Source of the DNA: Megalonaias nervosa
Taxonomy: Eukaryota > Mollusca > Bivalvia > Unionida > Unionidae
Assembly (NCBI GenBank): GCA_016617855.1
Contig: JAECUM010001140.1
Span: forward strand, 1-64,000
Direction of reading: 5' to 3'
Length of the DNA stretch: 64,000 bases
Positions 53,501-59,605 of this stretch are shown here, in pieces. Under the pieces are notes generated by a model. The model ran no database searches. It saw nothing but the letters and a program-made list of their open reading frames with translations, and had not been told where the DNA came from. The position numbers were made by a program, and so were the translations under genes. Within the stretch, counting starts at the first letter, position 1, and each line of letters opens with the position of its first letter.

Positions 53501-55003
53501 GATAACATCTGGTGTCAACATAGGGTAGCCACTTACTAGCCAGCCTAGCAAACTTTAACGACCTTTCATCGAGACATACCTGCATGAAATCAATAGGAAT
53601 ATGATTTATTTTCTCACATATTGCAAATATAGCATTCGTTATATCTTCAGTCCGCTGACAGACTAGCCAAAACTATAGCATTGATGAAATTTGACCTGGA
53701 ACTCGCCATTTGCATTCCAAGTCACCTGACTACACAAATCTCTTGACCTACATGTCAGTGACTTCAGAGTTCAATAGTCATGTGATATCAACAATTAACC
53801 ATTTCTAATTTTTTATGTAGGAAAACAAATCGAACATATAAATGAAAGTTATGTAATATTTATAGAAAAAAAAAAGAACAAACTTCTAATAATATTTATT
53901 CTGAAAACAATGACCACAAATCTGTAAATGTTGCAGCAACTTTGAAAAAAAAACAGATTCAACAAGCGGAGAGCACAGGTCAATGCGGTAGTCACGTGAT
54001 ACCAACAAAATACATTGCTAACACGTGCTTAGTACTTGAGGAATCTGGTTTTCTCCACCTTGCTGCGATACCGACAGGTTTCTAGTCATTCTCAGAATAA
54101 ATATGTTGAGAATTAAGTGTGCATCATATTTATGTGAAAAGGAAAACATGACTTTTTATTAATATTTTTGAATTCTACATACAACAACTTTCAATATGGT
54201 TAACTGTTAATATCACATGACTATTGGACCTCTGATGTCATTGACACGTAGGTTGCGAGATTTCTGTAGTAATGTGACTCAGAATGCAAATGGTGAGTTC
54301 CAAGTCAAATTTTATCAACACTATAGTTGCATCTCATCTGTCAGCGGATTAAAGATATAATGAATGCTACACTCACTATTTCTGAAGAAATAAGTCATAT
54401 TTCTATTGATTTCATGCAGGTATATCTCGATGAAAGGTCGTTAAAAGTTTGCTAGGCCGGCTAGTAAGCGGCTACCCTATGCTGACACCAAATGATGTCG
54501 GCGAATTCCAACTTTTTGATAGGCACTGGACTCTGACCCTACACTCCAACATAAATGTCCAAATATAAAAAAATGGGGTGGCAATGGTCAGAAAACCACT
54601 CGGACTATACAAACTGTAAATTAAAAACCGAATGATGATGAAGTCAAATATCCGTACCACATTATACCGGGGTGGGGATGTCTTAACGATATTGTCTTAA
54701 GAAACAAATACTTCTGCTTATGCGGAAGATACATGACATAAAGAAACATCAGTTTCGATGCAGGGTCAATGTAAAGAAAGGAAGTGGGAGTTGAAAGAAT
54801 TTGTCAACATGATCCACATCTCTACCGCAACAGCGTCTATAATTACGTCTCTTTGCGATGACTTTAACATCAGTGAATGATTTTCAATTAATTTCAATTA
54901 CAAATCACAAAACGAGAGATATAGTGACTCTATGTATTGCTTAAGCACGGAAAATCTGAAAATTAAATTTCATACTGTAGTTGACTGCTTGTTTCAGCGC
55001 CAT
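17104..55003 (-). CDS. STXBP1: Munc18-1 / syntaxin-binding protein 1, exons 1-11 (3' part not in window)
   Basis: Overview of the spliced gene. Sec1/Munc18 (SM) proteins clasp syntaxin and template SNARE assembly for synaptic vesicle docking, priming and fusion; this subtype acts at the presynaptic plasma membrane. Eleven exons (28, 132, 77, 79, 104, 149, 85, 131, 108, 208, 139 coding bases; 1240 in all) have AG acceptors and GT donors and join in one frame, giving about 414 residues. Hallmarks seen: [11 protein letters not shown] and CCKM in domain 1, [41 protein letters not shown], and [10 protein letters not shown]. With a three-residue offset from human Munc18-1, the domain 1 residues matching Asp34, Arg39, Lys46 and Glu59, which contact syntaxin, are kept (31, 36, 43, 56). 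The C-terminal ~180 residues of the ~590-residue family are missing from the window. The divergent paralogues Munc18-2/-3 and yeast-type Sec1 fit less well; identification is firm. Confidence 0.96.
17243..20595 (-). other. STXBP1 intron 10
   Basis: Contains a GGATGGACAAATGGAC fragment at 17420 (3' end type of the array elements), a 17-bp perfect inverted repeat at 19113-19214 and a 132-codon open frame at 19564-19962 with no recognised domain. Otherwise AT-rich sequence with nothing identifiable. Confidence 0.7.
19113..19214. mobile_element. 102 bp foldback with perfect 17-bp inverted ends
   Basis: GTCATACTGTGAAAATC at 19113-19129 is exactly mirrored at 19198-19214. The inside is AT-rich and unpaired. 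Size and shape suit a mini-MITE; no target duplication is certain. Confidence 0.6.
20596..20803 (-). CDS. STXBP1: STXBP1 exon 10 (domain 3a)
   Basis: Residues 298-367: completes Gln298, then [47 protein letters not shown] and LCKVEQ. This is the domain 3a region whose helical hairpin contacts syntaxin and, in the extended form, synaptobrevin during SNARE templating. The [18 protein letters not shown] block is practically invariant in the family. Acceptor TTATAG, donor GTAACT. Confidence 0.97.
22120..22450 (-). mobile_element. tRNA-derived SINE, family 2
   Basis: Reverse of GGTGGCC(T)A...GGTTAGAATGTC...GCAGGTTTGAACTCGG: an A-box and B-box pair of tRNA type, then GCACTAGCAGCTGCTTTGCTAGGCACTCAGCATTAAAAGG and a body shared with copies at 27370-27710 and 38345-38705. 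Confidence 0.75.
22740..23175 (+). mobile_element. array family A fragment with terminal segment
   Basis: About three A units (GATGGCTGCCATGGTAGCCATATTGGA and relatives) followed by GGATGGATGGACAACGGATAACAG, GGCCATGC and CTGGCCTATGACAATTAGAGCTAAAAA, the common 3' end. Confidence 0.65.
23548..23655 (-). CDS. STXBP1: STXBP1 exon 9
   Basis: Residues 262-297 and two bases of Gln298: split Lys, [20 protein letters not shown] and [15 protein letters not shown]. Family counterpart is ...[26 protein letters not shown] in domain 3a. Gly-Glu replaces Ile-Ala after the Trp. Acceptor TTTTAG, donor GTAGGT in phase 2. Confidence 0.95.
23785..24000 (+). repeat. 98-bp tandem duplication, 2.2 copies
   Basis: Units start GCAAGCCATCCACAAAGG at 23785, 23883 and 23981. 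The first two differ at only two of 98 bases, so the duplication is recent. Confidence 0.92.
24060..24320 (+). repeat. TGACCTTTGACCTTTT repeat, two units
   Basis: CCTTGACCTTTGACCTTTT at about 24070 and 24220, each followed by an A/T-rich AATCAA segment and a GTGCAAGC or GTGCATGCCA(A/C) block. Confidence 0.6.
24430..24890 (-). mobile_element. 3' end of a CR1/L2-type LINE
   Basis: An 88-codon frame (24617-24883) contains [18 protein letters not shown] and then [10 protein letters not shown], the typical C-terminal tail of non-LTR reverse transcriptase polyproteins. It is followed by AAGCGCTTAGAGATTCTAAAG and GTATACAAAGTCCTC and an (ATT)n tail at 24439-24452. Only the 3' end is present (5' truncation), as normal for LINE insertions. 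Confidence 0.85.
25965..26155 (+). repeat. ~90-bp tandem duplication
   Basis: TGCATG(T/C)CTTTTTGCAAAATTGTTCCTCATTA and the following ~55 bases occur twice in a row. It creates the overlapping open frames at 25770-26103, which I do not regard as genes. Confidence 0.85.
26564..26590. repeat. (CA)n microsatellite
   Basis: About 13 CA units. Confidence 0.95.
26654..26910 (+). mobile_element. tRNA-derived SINE, family 1, with target duplication
   Basis: Head GTGGCTGAGTGGTCTAAAGC (A box) and GGGTTCGAGTC (B box) 50-60 bases on, as in Leu/Ser-type tRNAs with a long variable part; then a tRNA-unrelated body and a (CAA)n tail. Flanked by AAATCTGAG on both sides (26645-26653 and 26911-26919). The best preserved copy in the window and the reference for those at 8965 and 42471. 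Confidence 0.9.
26990..27120 (-). CDS. STXBP1: STXBP1 exon 8
   Basis: Residues 219-261 plus two bases of Lys262. Contains [20 protein letters not shown] and [12 protein letters not shown], the conserved SM core of domain 2a leading into domain 3a. Acceptor TTACAG, donor GTGAGT. A partial copy of its 3' half with four substitutions in 49 bases stands upstream at 27716-27780. Confidence 0.97.
27370..27712 (-). mobile_element. tRNA-derived SINE, family 2
   Basis: Near full-length minus copy: GGTGGCCTAAGTGGTTTGAGTGTCC (A box), GGGTTAGAACCC (B box), GGTACTAGTAGCTACCTCGC, the CAGGATAATGTG block and a GT-rich end. It borders the exon 8 copy with only a few bases between. Confidence 0.8.
27716..27780 (-). 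pseudogene. STXBP1: partial copy of STXBP1 exon 8 (exon 8')
   Basis: Reads [20 protein letters not shown] and two bases of Lys against [20 protein letters not shown] in exon 8. The last 49 bases differ at four places, all transitions, with Ala to Thr and Pro to Leu changes. The donor is weakened (GTGATT for GTGAGT). The 5' half of the exon, with [10 protein letters not shown], is absent, so it cannot replace exon 8 as a functional unit. It may be included as a cryptic exon, but decay is the simpler view. Confidence 0.8.
28480..28575. repeat. dispersed GATCTGGATCT palindromic repeat
   Basis: CACATCTGGATCTATG with a TGCAGATC partner, same family as 1850. Confidence 0.45.
28620..28890. repeat. 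dispersed TTTTTCCAGGGCC repeat
   Basis: Several copies of ATTCC(A/T)TGACTTTTTCCA-like sequence in a row; small frames translating it are repeat shadows. Confidence 0.5.
29565..29650 (-). pseudogene. STXBP1: partial copy of STXBP1 exon 7 (exon 7')
   Basis: Frame reads [20 protein letters not shown] and VWT before a GTAAAG donor-like site; exon 7 has [18 protein letters not shown] before GTAAGA. The clear match covers 29565-29609 (about 80%); further upstream the likeness fades but the frame stays open for over 30 codons. The Met-Gly-Glu end is lost. Confidence 0.65.
29693..29777 (-). CDS. STXBP1: STXBP1 exon 7
   Basis: Residues 190-218: split Ser, then [20 protein letters not shown] and ADDHTMGE. 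Corresponds to [28 protein letters not shown] in vertebrates. Acceptor TTTCAG, donor GTAAGA (strong). A degraded copy of its second half lies about 80-130 bases downstream in the next intron (29565-29650). Confidence 0.95.
29778..34647 (-). other. STXBP1 intron 6
   Basis: 29830-30950 holds nothing identifiable; 30980-34200 is a degraded retroelement; 34200-34640 holds a small inverted AGCTAAAAG(G) pair near 34235 and nothing else. Confidence 0.7.
30980..34200 (-). mobile_element. DIRS-like retroelement remnant 1
   Basis: GC-richer than its surroundings and full of broken minus-strand frames. At 31706-31825 the frame reads [20 protein letters not shown] then [16 protein letters not shown], the start of the reverse transcriptase domain (SPGFYSRLFLVPKK..WRPVIDL..LN) typical of DIRS/Ngaro elements. 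A 160-codon frame at 33267-33749 and others up to 34177 lie upstream as a gag-like or linker region that I cannot name. No tyrosine recombinase was recognised. Confidence 0.55.
34648..34796 (-). CDS. STXBP1: STXBP1 exon 6
   Basis: Residues 141-189: begins [17 protein letters not shown], has [20 protein letters not shown] and ends SVRYR with two bases of Ser190. The family equivalents are VYSLDS and [21 protein letters not shown]. Cys replaces Leu in the usual LERLAEQ. Acceptor CCGTAG, donor GTAAAT. Confidence 0.95.
35065..36232. repeat. ~20-bp minisatellite, near 58 copies
   Basis: Consensus on the plus strand CATACTATAGCCTCTATGAA with many variants (TTGAGCC, CAGAGCC, CACTATGAA, CCCTATGAA). 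A longer direct repeat (about 35475-35560 and 35630-35720) shows that blocks of several units were duplicated together. Confidence 0.97.
37030..37150. repeat. dispersed TTTTTCAAGACTTTTC repeat
   Basis: Same family as 28620 and 47395. Confidence 0.5.
37313..37416 (-). CDS. STXBP1: STXBP1 exon 5 (domain 1 to 2 junction)
   Basis: Residues 106-140: split Ala, then [20 protein letters not shown] and [14 protein letters not shown]. This is a nearly universal Munc18 stretch (CPDALFNELVKS...[10 protein letters not shown]) closing domain 1 and entering domain 2. Acceptor TTTTCAG, donor GTAGGT immediately after the CAA of Gln140. Confidence 0.96.
38340..38525 (+). mobile_element. tRNA-derived SINE family 2, 5' half
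   Basis: Best preserved head of the family: GGTGGCCTAAGTGGTTAGAGC (A box) and GGTTCGAACCC (B box), then GGTACTAGCAACTGCC and CAGGATAATGTGACTGGGTGGGAC, where it stops and meets an oppositely oriented piece. Confidence 0.85.
38526..38705 (-). mobile_element. tRNA-derived SINE family 2, 3' half, inverted
   Basis: GT-rich start, GGATTTTTAACGTAGCTTTAACAATTTT and ...CATGTAGCATCATGTCCC...CAGTCCTAACACTAACCTCTTAATG match the opposite strand of the family body. Together with the preceding half it forms a head-to-head composite. Confidence 0.75.
39632..39710 (-). CDS. STXBP1: STXBP1 exon 4
   Basis: Residues 80-105 ([12 protein letters not shown], then [14 protein letters not shown]) and the first base of Ala106. 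Aligns with the family segment [26 protein letters not shown]. Acceptor TTTTCAG, donor GTAGGT. Phase 0 in, phase 1 out, fitting its neighbours exactly. Confidence 0.94.
39860..40460 (+). mobile_element. tandem array family B
   Basis: Four units with AAGCTCAACTACTCAGATGCAAG, CATTAGGATGCATGGATCTC and AAGCATATATTCCAAG blocks, ending GGCCAGGTGAGTTAAAAA, a half of the terminal hairpin. Confidence 0.7.
40500..41580 (+). mobile_element. tandem array family A
   Basis: Seven or so units (ATGACTGCCATGATGGCCATACTGGATG and relatives), then TTGTAAAGTTTCATGGCAGTTCCACAAG, GATGGACAAAAGGCCATCCCG and TCTGTGGTCAGTGACCAG as terminal part. Confidence 0.7.
42194..42270 (-). CDS. STXBP1: STXBP1 exon 3
   Basis: Residues 54-79: [20 protein letters not shown] followed by ITPTDK. 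Matches the family segment [21 protein letters not shown] at the end of the domain 1 core. Glu56 corresponds to Glu59 of Munc18-1, a syntaxin N-peptide/cleft contact. His57 replaces the usual Asp. Acceptor ATTTCAG, donor GTAATA, phases 1 and 0. Confidence 0.95.
42471..42735 (-). mobile_element. tRNA-derived SINE, family 1
   Basis: Minus copy with intact (CAA)n tail (reads GTTGTTGTTGTT here), GTGAGAAAGCTTGCCAGTAGCTTCTCATGGG and GGGGACCCCATGTGGCCGCTGGTTTAAAG as head. Confidence 0.85.
42736..43830 (-). mobile_element. DIRS-like reverse transcriptase remnant 2
   Basis: In gene order: [10 protein letters not shown] (43740), [20 protein letters not shown] (43560-43620), [10 protein letters not shown], then [20 protein letters not shown] and VTHLR (43220-43295), and [16 protein letters not shown] (43080-43140) with [12 protein letters not shown]. 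FGLxSxPRxFTKxxxxxxxxLR and the ...K..L.PSQ.F.Y.G block are reverse transcriptase and connection signatures of DIRS/Ngaro elements. Stops and frame changes break it. The SINE at 42471 abuts its 3' side. Confidence 0.7.
44065..44470 (+). mobile_element. array family A, second intron 2 copy
   Basis: ATGGCTGCTGTGGTGGCCAT, GGCACCATTTTCATTTAAGACCAACCAGA, then GGATGTGTGTAAAGTTTCATGGCAATCC, GACAAATGGACATG and GCTATCCCATAAATTC. Confidence 0.65.
44990..45740 (+). mobile_element. array family A, third intron 2 copy, with terminal segment
   Basis: Three to four units (GATGGCCTCTGTGGTGGCCATAGTGGACATCAG) to about 45510; then unrelated sequence ending GGATCATACCATAAGCTATGTT and AATCAGCTAAAAA, another version of the common hairpin end. 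Confidence 0.6.
46150..46281 (-). CDS. STXBP1: STXBP1 exon 2 (domain 1 core)
   Basis: Residues 11-53, with split codons at both ends (AG at the start completes Lys10; T at the end begins Leu54). Contains [20 protein letters not shown] and EGIT, the best conserved stretch of SM domain 1, lining the cleft that grips closed syntaxin. Asp31, Arg36 and Lys43 match syntaxin-contact residues of Munc18-1. The acceptor TTTCAG lies next to an (ATT)n run rather than a normal pyrimidine tract. Donor is GTAATC. Confidence 0.96.
46290..46314. repeat. (TAA)n microsatellite at exon 2 acceptor
   Basis: Eight or so TAA units; on the gene strand an (ATT)n run 8-30 bases before the splice site. Confidence 0.95.
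46840..47160 (+). repeat. degenerate array remnant with terminal hairpin
   Basis: Two units with GCCATATTGCATGGCAAATTGAAAT / GACCACATTTCATGGTGGATGGAAATT, ending GGTCATACCATAAGCTCACCTGGCC...CATCTGGGTGAGC, the best AGCTCACC...GGTGAGC hairpin in the window. Confidence 0.55.
47395..47470. repeat. dispersed GGTTCCCACACTTTTC repeat
   Basis: Same family as 28620 and 49305. Confidence 0.45.
48330..49165. mobile_element. long-TIR foldback element, copy 1 (right arm truncated)
   Basis: Left arm with CATTTTTCACATTTGGACATTTAGGATGGGGTGTGGGGTCAG, GCGGGCCTAGCAAATTTAA and CATGTGATATCAATAAC matches copy 2. The centre has TCAAGCGGAGAGCACATGTCAA...GTCACGTGATAC. The inverted right arm (49030-49165) has GATGTCATGAACATGTGGGTTG...GCAATGCAAATCGCAAGTAC and then breaks off. 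Confidence 0.75.
49305..49450. repeat. dispersed TTCCCAGG/CGGGAACC repeat
   Basis: AAAATTCCCAGGTTCTTCCCGAC through GGTAGCGTGGGAACCC; relative of 16600, 37030 and 47395. Confidence 0.5.
49614..49740. mobile_element. 127 bp MITE
   Basis: AACTCTGGGATTCAGCATTAG at the left and its inverted relative (AACTCTGGGGTGTTAG when reversed) at the right. CAATCA/GATTGGCCAA inner blocks resemble those at 13060-13520. Confidence 0.65.
50090..50345 (+). mobile_element. array family B, short copy
   Basis: Two units: AAGTTTTATCAAAATACAG...CAAGCCAAGTCAATAAGATTCAAGATC, and GTGGTAACAAGCTTAGTCATTCAGATAC. Confidence 0.6.
50380..50710 (+). mobile_element. array family A, short copy
   Basis: AACAAGATTTTCAAACTAGCTGCTGTGGTG, TTGGCACCATTTTTA and GATCATCCATTCAGGGGGAGTAGTGACAACAAG; directly follows a B copy. 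Confidence 0.6.
53385..54640. mobile_element. long-TIR foldback element, copy 2 (complete)
   Basis: Arms of about 400-450 bases are inverted copies: TACAAACTGTAGTCCAAG...CTCTGACCCTTGCCACCC...TTGGGGTGTAGGGTCAGAGTCC at left (from 53387) and its reverse at right (to about 54615). Both arms include ...ACCTTTCATCGAGA and CATGCAGGTATATCTCGATGAAAGGTCGTTAAAA. Between them lies TCAACAAGCGGAGAGCAC...GTCACGTGATACC. No coding frame is carried. It lies 340 bases from exon 1. Confidence 0.85.
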
Positions 55004-55429
55004 GTTGAATTCTATTAATGAGTCAGACTGGTTTCTCATTTTGATATAAATTCATCGTACATTTAATGTTAGAGACGAACGCAAACAAGTCTGAGATTGT
55101 TTTTGTATACAAAAATTTTAAGAAAAAATAAATAAATTGTGCATAATTACAAAAAAGAAGCATGAAAATATCTCACAGACAGAAGAATTATGGTTTTAAT
55201 AGAAACTAAATTGTTATCTATATATTTGCCGATACTTATTATCAAATCTCGTTTACAACGAGATTCGTTGATGAACCAAAATAAGGAAGATTTTATTCGC
55301 TTGTATATTGATCGATGGGGGTTTCAGCACACAGTGTATTTATGGCAGGAACAAAAAACATCAGGAATATAATATTACGTTAACAATGCAAGTGCCCTTC
55401 TAATACCGGCATATTTCCGAAGGACCAAC
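54660..55429. promoter_or_regulatory. putative STXBP1 promoter region, possibly bidirectional
   Basis: This stretch flanks the STXBP1 start codon and runs to the divergent ATG at 55430. By eye it has clearly more CpG steps than the rest of the window and carries none of the dispersed repeats seen elsewhere. No TATA box or initiator could be assigned. It also covers STXBP1 exon 1, so the boundary of the 5' UTR is unknown. Confidence 0.4.
54976..55003 (-). CDS. STXBP1: STXBP1 exon 1 (start codon)
   Basis: Codes MALKQAVNY plus the first base (A) of a Lys codon, then donor GTATGA. The start fits the invertebrate family N-terminus (Met-Ala/Ser-Leu-Lys, as in fly Rop and worm UNC-18) and the phase 1 donor matches the exon 2 acceptor, rebuilding Lys10 directly before Ile-Met. 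The ATG stands in a good context (CAACATGG on the minus strand). Usual family members have Gly before the Lys pair here (VVGEK, LVGQK); Asn-Tyr at that place is unusual. The 5' UTR and transcription start are not resolved. Confidence 0.82.
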
Positions 55430-55454
55430 ATGTCTGGAAAAGGTGAAAAGTCAG
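55430..55454 (+). CDS. possible first coding exon of a divergent gene
   Basis: ATG in good context (ACCAACATG) opens MSGKGEKS, then a GGTTTGT donor-like sequence in phase 1, followed soon by a stop if read through. It stands 427 bases from the STXBP1 start in the opposite direction, in CpG-richer DNA than the surroundings. The peptide is too short to name, and no partner exon was recognised in 55.5-64 kb, so this is a candidate only. Confidence 0.25.
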
Positions 55455-57125
55455 GTTTGTAGTACACCCAGTTAGAGGCAGCCTGCATGTACTCGACATG
55501 ATTGATACTGAGTCTGACTCGGTAATGGGATGTTTGAATTAGTCATGTTGAAGGTAGTACATTGTATTCATTTATTCCACACCAGGATTTTCTTGTTATT
55601 TAATTTTTTTGCTTTTAATGTCATGCAAAACTTCGTCGAATGTGTTGGCCTATATTAATGGGGTTTATGAAAATTTGATGTGTAACACTATACTTTGTGA
55701 GTCCCAAGTCAGATTTGGGGACTAAAAAGTGTGCACCCCGCATTCATGACTCTGGTTTGACTTAAGGGACACCCGTTGAAGCAAAAACAAAAAGAAAAGA
55801 TGGATAGTTTGGGGACTCAGCTTACAAAATCTTCATTGCTTTGTTTAACACTTGATGGACCTTTAACCTGTGAATTCATGACATGCTTTATAATATTTTT
55901 AGCCACTTTTCCAAGACAGTCACCAATAATTTTAGTTATTCCAGTTTTATCATAATAATTTTATTAATTTTTTCCATCATCTAGTTTTAATTATGGTGGG
56001 TATAAATATTTTACTCATAATTATTAGGCACAGGTTTATTTACTGTAATTCAATGTGCTTTTGTTTTTAGACACATGTATGATATAATATGTTTTTAGGT
56101 TATATGTATGCAGTTTTGGGTGGTTCAGAAAGGTTGTACATGTTTGATTTACAATTTTAGTTTTAAAAATGAACTTTTTTGTGGAAATTTACTACCCCAT
56201 TTGAAAAGAAACTAGTAATTTCCTGGACACAGTGATATCCACCATTATTAATCATTGACAGGTTCAGTAACGTTGTGAAGAAAATAACATCATCACAGCA
56301 GATGAAATCTTTATAAAAAATATGTTTAGAAAGTGCTTTTACTAATTTAATTCTTAAAACAAATATTGTATACATTGAGATGTTTTAAGTTTTGAAGCAC
56401 AAGTTGGTATGTTTTCATCATAAATTAGGCAGTGATATCTTGCAGGATGGGTTAATGGTCAGTTATTAGTTAAAACACATGCCTGTAAATGTGCAAGAGT
56501 TTGTTTAATCAGTGCAGTAGATATCAACACCTGCTAATTCTGCACGCAATATGTTTCACCTGTGGTTAAAACATTAACTGGCTGGAGCATCTCAAAAGCC
56601 ATAAAACAACTGTCACTAAGGGTCCATCTAAAAAAAAATTGCAGGACAAAGCCATTTTAGCCTTTTATAATGGAAAAGAGTGAAGTTTATATTTTAATGG
56701 AAAAGATTGAAGTTTACATTTTTTCTGGTACTTAGTCACCTACTTTGTCTGGTAGTGTGACTTCATTGATACAAAATGTGTGGGAAGTGGTTCCATTAGG
56801 TAACTGGTTCCTTGAGTGGGAATTTCCTGATATCAGTTCCTTACATGTGATAATTTTTGGAATGGCTTTTGTTTATCATTACGGGTAAATTGTCCCAAAT
56901 TATAGTCCGTAAACACCACTCCCTTGATAACTCATGAACCCACTTGTAAGCTATACATGAATTCCAGAGTTTGTAGTCAGTTTAAAACTCCTGTTTCACT
57001 ATTGCTTGCCATGAAATCATGGCATTAATATTTTATTAGTATAATAAAGAAAAGTGTAATTTTGATATTCATGGTTGTTTCATGAATCAAGAATAACAAC
57101 AAATAGTGACATAATACACAATGTT
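55455..57125. other. no identifiable feature
   Basis: Downstream of the divergent ATG. AT-rich, no conserved open frame, no repeat matching others in the window. Confidence 0.6.
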
Positions 57126-57129
57126 TTTA

Positions 57130-57720
57130 CTTACATAATAATAATAATGTGTACTTAGGACAGCACCTAATTTTCAGAAGCTTAAAGCATTCACATTATT
57201 GGATGATACATAAAAACAAGATTGCAGAAGCAAACACCATGAAATTACAAAACAAAATCATGCTGACAATAATTAAGGCAGTAAACATTATTAAGCCATT
57301 AAGTCCATTCTTGTAGTTGAAATAGGTAAGTTTTAAGAGAGCTCTTAAATGAAATAACAGTGTCTTTGTATCAAAGGTCAATCAGCAGTTCATTCCACAT
57401 AGTTGGTACACAAGAGAAGGTTGTCTGTATGACTTTGTTTGTACAGTGGGAGCAATCAGAATACAAGTGTCAGAAGAGGTGCATAAGTTTCTGTATGGGG
57501 TGTCCTTATGGGTAAGGTCAGATAGGTATATTGGGCTGGATCCAGTCAATGAAATAAGCATAGTGAACAGACTTTGTGTTTGATTCCAGATTGAATGGGT
57601 AGCCAGTTGAGGTTATAGAGCAGGGTGAGCTGTGCTTAGTTCTTCATACTCAAGGGATTTTTGTGATGGATTTTGGAGTAATATTGTTAATGATCATTCA
57701 GAGGTTGAATATTTTGAAAG
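57130..57720 (-). mobile_element. CR1/L2-type LINE fragment, decayed
   Basis: Longer but older relative of the LINE at 24430. Minus-strand frames read LNWLPIQSGIKHKV near 57600 (the L.WLP....I..K motif close to the end of the reverse transcriptase) and the relics of the C-terminal ...SYG.R.F...W..LP... segment, with many stops. Tail has (ATT)n at 57139-57149. Confidence 0.75.
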
Positions 57721-58885
57721 CGATAAAGTAAACAACTTCATTTAAAAGATCTCTTTATCAACAGTTTTTCCCAGTATGATTATGAAACAAGTATTCAGCC
57801 CCCCTCCATTATCATGATGTTTAGCAGGGATGGCATCCCCTTCTTAATTTTTTTTTGAGATCCCTTCATTTCTAGTGCAGTGTATTTGGGAATACCCTTG
57901 TGTGTGAGTTATTCGTGGTGGGTATATAAGGAAATTCTTGATTTTCTTAGGTAGATTTTCAGTTTTCCTCATCTTGTGAGCCAAATTTTAGAGTCAAATT
58001 CAGGGAGTCAGCCTGACAATCACCCAGTTACTCAATTCTTTCTGAGGTGAAGGCACTTAAGGGAGCACCACTGTTGCTGTTCAGCCATTGCCATTGCTGC
58101 TGTTTCCTAAATCAGGCCACTGCCTGTGAGATTTTTCTCTGCCTGATGGTGCTTGAGGCATACAGTATATCTGGTGAGATATGTGCATCATGTGTATGAA
58201 GTTCAGTATGTGATAGCCTTATTGACTTAAGGAATTTTTTTGTTATTTTAATGCCGAGGGAGGCTGATGAACTCTAAATTAATTTCTGAATCGTCAGTCA
58301 TATTTGGTTTAGTTGGTTACACAGAATTAAAGTGAGTTTTATTTTGTTGTTTTCTTACATCTTTTGTTGGCACAACTTGCACTATAATTTTCAGGTGTTG
58401 TGGAAACTTTTTACAAATAAAACTAAGCAGTTTACTTGTATTTTTTTATGTTATTATTTATATATTATAAGAGACTGACATGTTATAATTCAGTTTAACT
58501 TCAACTCTCTTCTGTTAAATGTCAGTGAAATTTAATTTAAAGATATGAATATTTTTTATAAAAAATGTAATTCTCTTGGTGCCAAAATAGTCTAGTGGTT
58601 AAAAATAATGAAAAAAAATTAGGGTAATTATGTACAGAATTTCTGGACATTACAGGTAATTTGGAACTTGACATAAATCAATGCCAAGGACTGATCGCTT
58701 CATATTGCTGTTAAACAATTAATAATTTTTTGTATGAAGTCAGTTTGTATGTATTAGATGCAGTCAGGGTTTGAAATTGGCAGAAAATAGCCACAATGAT
58801 CCATGCACTGTGGCTTCTATTTTAATGCTGTTGGTTTTAATGGCATGTTTAAAACATATCACACTGAGATTATGATAGTTAAGTG
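57721..58885. other. no identifiable feature
   Basis: Low-complexity AT-rich sequence. No open frame of interest. Confidence 0.6.
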
Positions 58886-58889
58886 CTTT

Positions 58890-58995
58890 TTCTAGTTGTA
58901 TATTGAGGTGAATGACCTGGGCTGGTCTGTGTAGGTATCAAACCTATGACCCTCGGATTAGAAAGTCTGACTTAACCAACTGAGTTATAATGGCT
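58890..58995 (-). repeat. tRNA-derived SINE head
   Basis: On the minus strand GCCATTATAACTCAGTTGGTTAAGTC (A box) and GGTCATAGGTTTGATACC (B box) at tRNA-like spacing. The acceptor stem does not pair, so this is not a working tRNA gene. Confidence 0.55.
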
Positions 58996-59244
58996 GACAA
59001 AGAGTGAGAAGTAATTAATGTAGAATGTATCCAAAATTTTGAAAACATATTTGTGTACCCAAGCAAATAAACTTGAATTTTTAACCTTGTATTTGCATGC
59101 CTCCAGTTACCAGTGTAAAGTCAGTGTGACCTGTATTTCAAACTCAAGTGATTTTGATTAAATGTTGCATTATGTTAGTTTTTCTGTGAACTGTTCGCTG
59201 CTTGGTTGTGCAGCTTTATGTATGGTTGTAGTGTGTGGAGTACT

Positions 59245-59310
59245 GCAATCTATTTTTAGAACTGTAAAAGTACCACAATCCATTTTTAGAACTGTAAATA
59301 TGTGCAGGAA
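59245..59310 (+). repeat. 30-bp tandem duplication
   Basis: CAATC(T/C)ATTTTTAGAACTGTAAA occurs twice, 32 bases apart, inside a 68-codon frame that is not recognised. Confidence 0.85.
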
Positions 59311-59404
59311 ATTCATCGCTGAATTTGGAAAAGAGGGGGAAAGTTTTCTGAATATTGCAGAGATTTAATATAGTGAACAAGGTAGGACTTAATAAAAAGA
59401 TGCA

Positions 59405-59605
59405 TTTCAGTGTGAAGTTTAGGCAGTTAGTGTGAAACCAGTGCATTGCAGTGTGATGTTTTTTAAATTAGTGTGAAAATGATGCATTTCAGTGTCATGT
59501 TTTGGAAATTAGTGTGAAACCAATGCGTTTCGGTGTGGTGTTTTGCAGATTATTGTGAAAACTGAAGCATTTCAGTGTCGTGTTTTGGAAATTAGTTTGA
59601 AACTG
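59405..59605 (+). repeat. ~47-bp minisatellite, four copies
   Basis: TTAGTGTGAAACCAGTGCATT(T/G)CAGTGTGATGTTTTG repeated with small changes. Confidence 0.9.

Larger units (their letters stand above)
46282..54975 (-). other. STXBP1 intron 1 (8.7 kb)
   Basis: Holds an (ATT)n run at the acceptor, array remnant (46840-47160), foldback elements (48330-49165, 53385-54640), MITE (49614-49740), and arrays B and A (50090-50710). 47480-48180, 50720-52600 and 52650-53370 show no identifiable feature; an AT run is at 51960-51982. Confidence 0.7.

Noticed and set aside
58890..58995. tRNA-Arg-like gene on the minus strand
   Set aside because: Acceptor ends do not pair; better seen as a SINE head.
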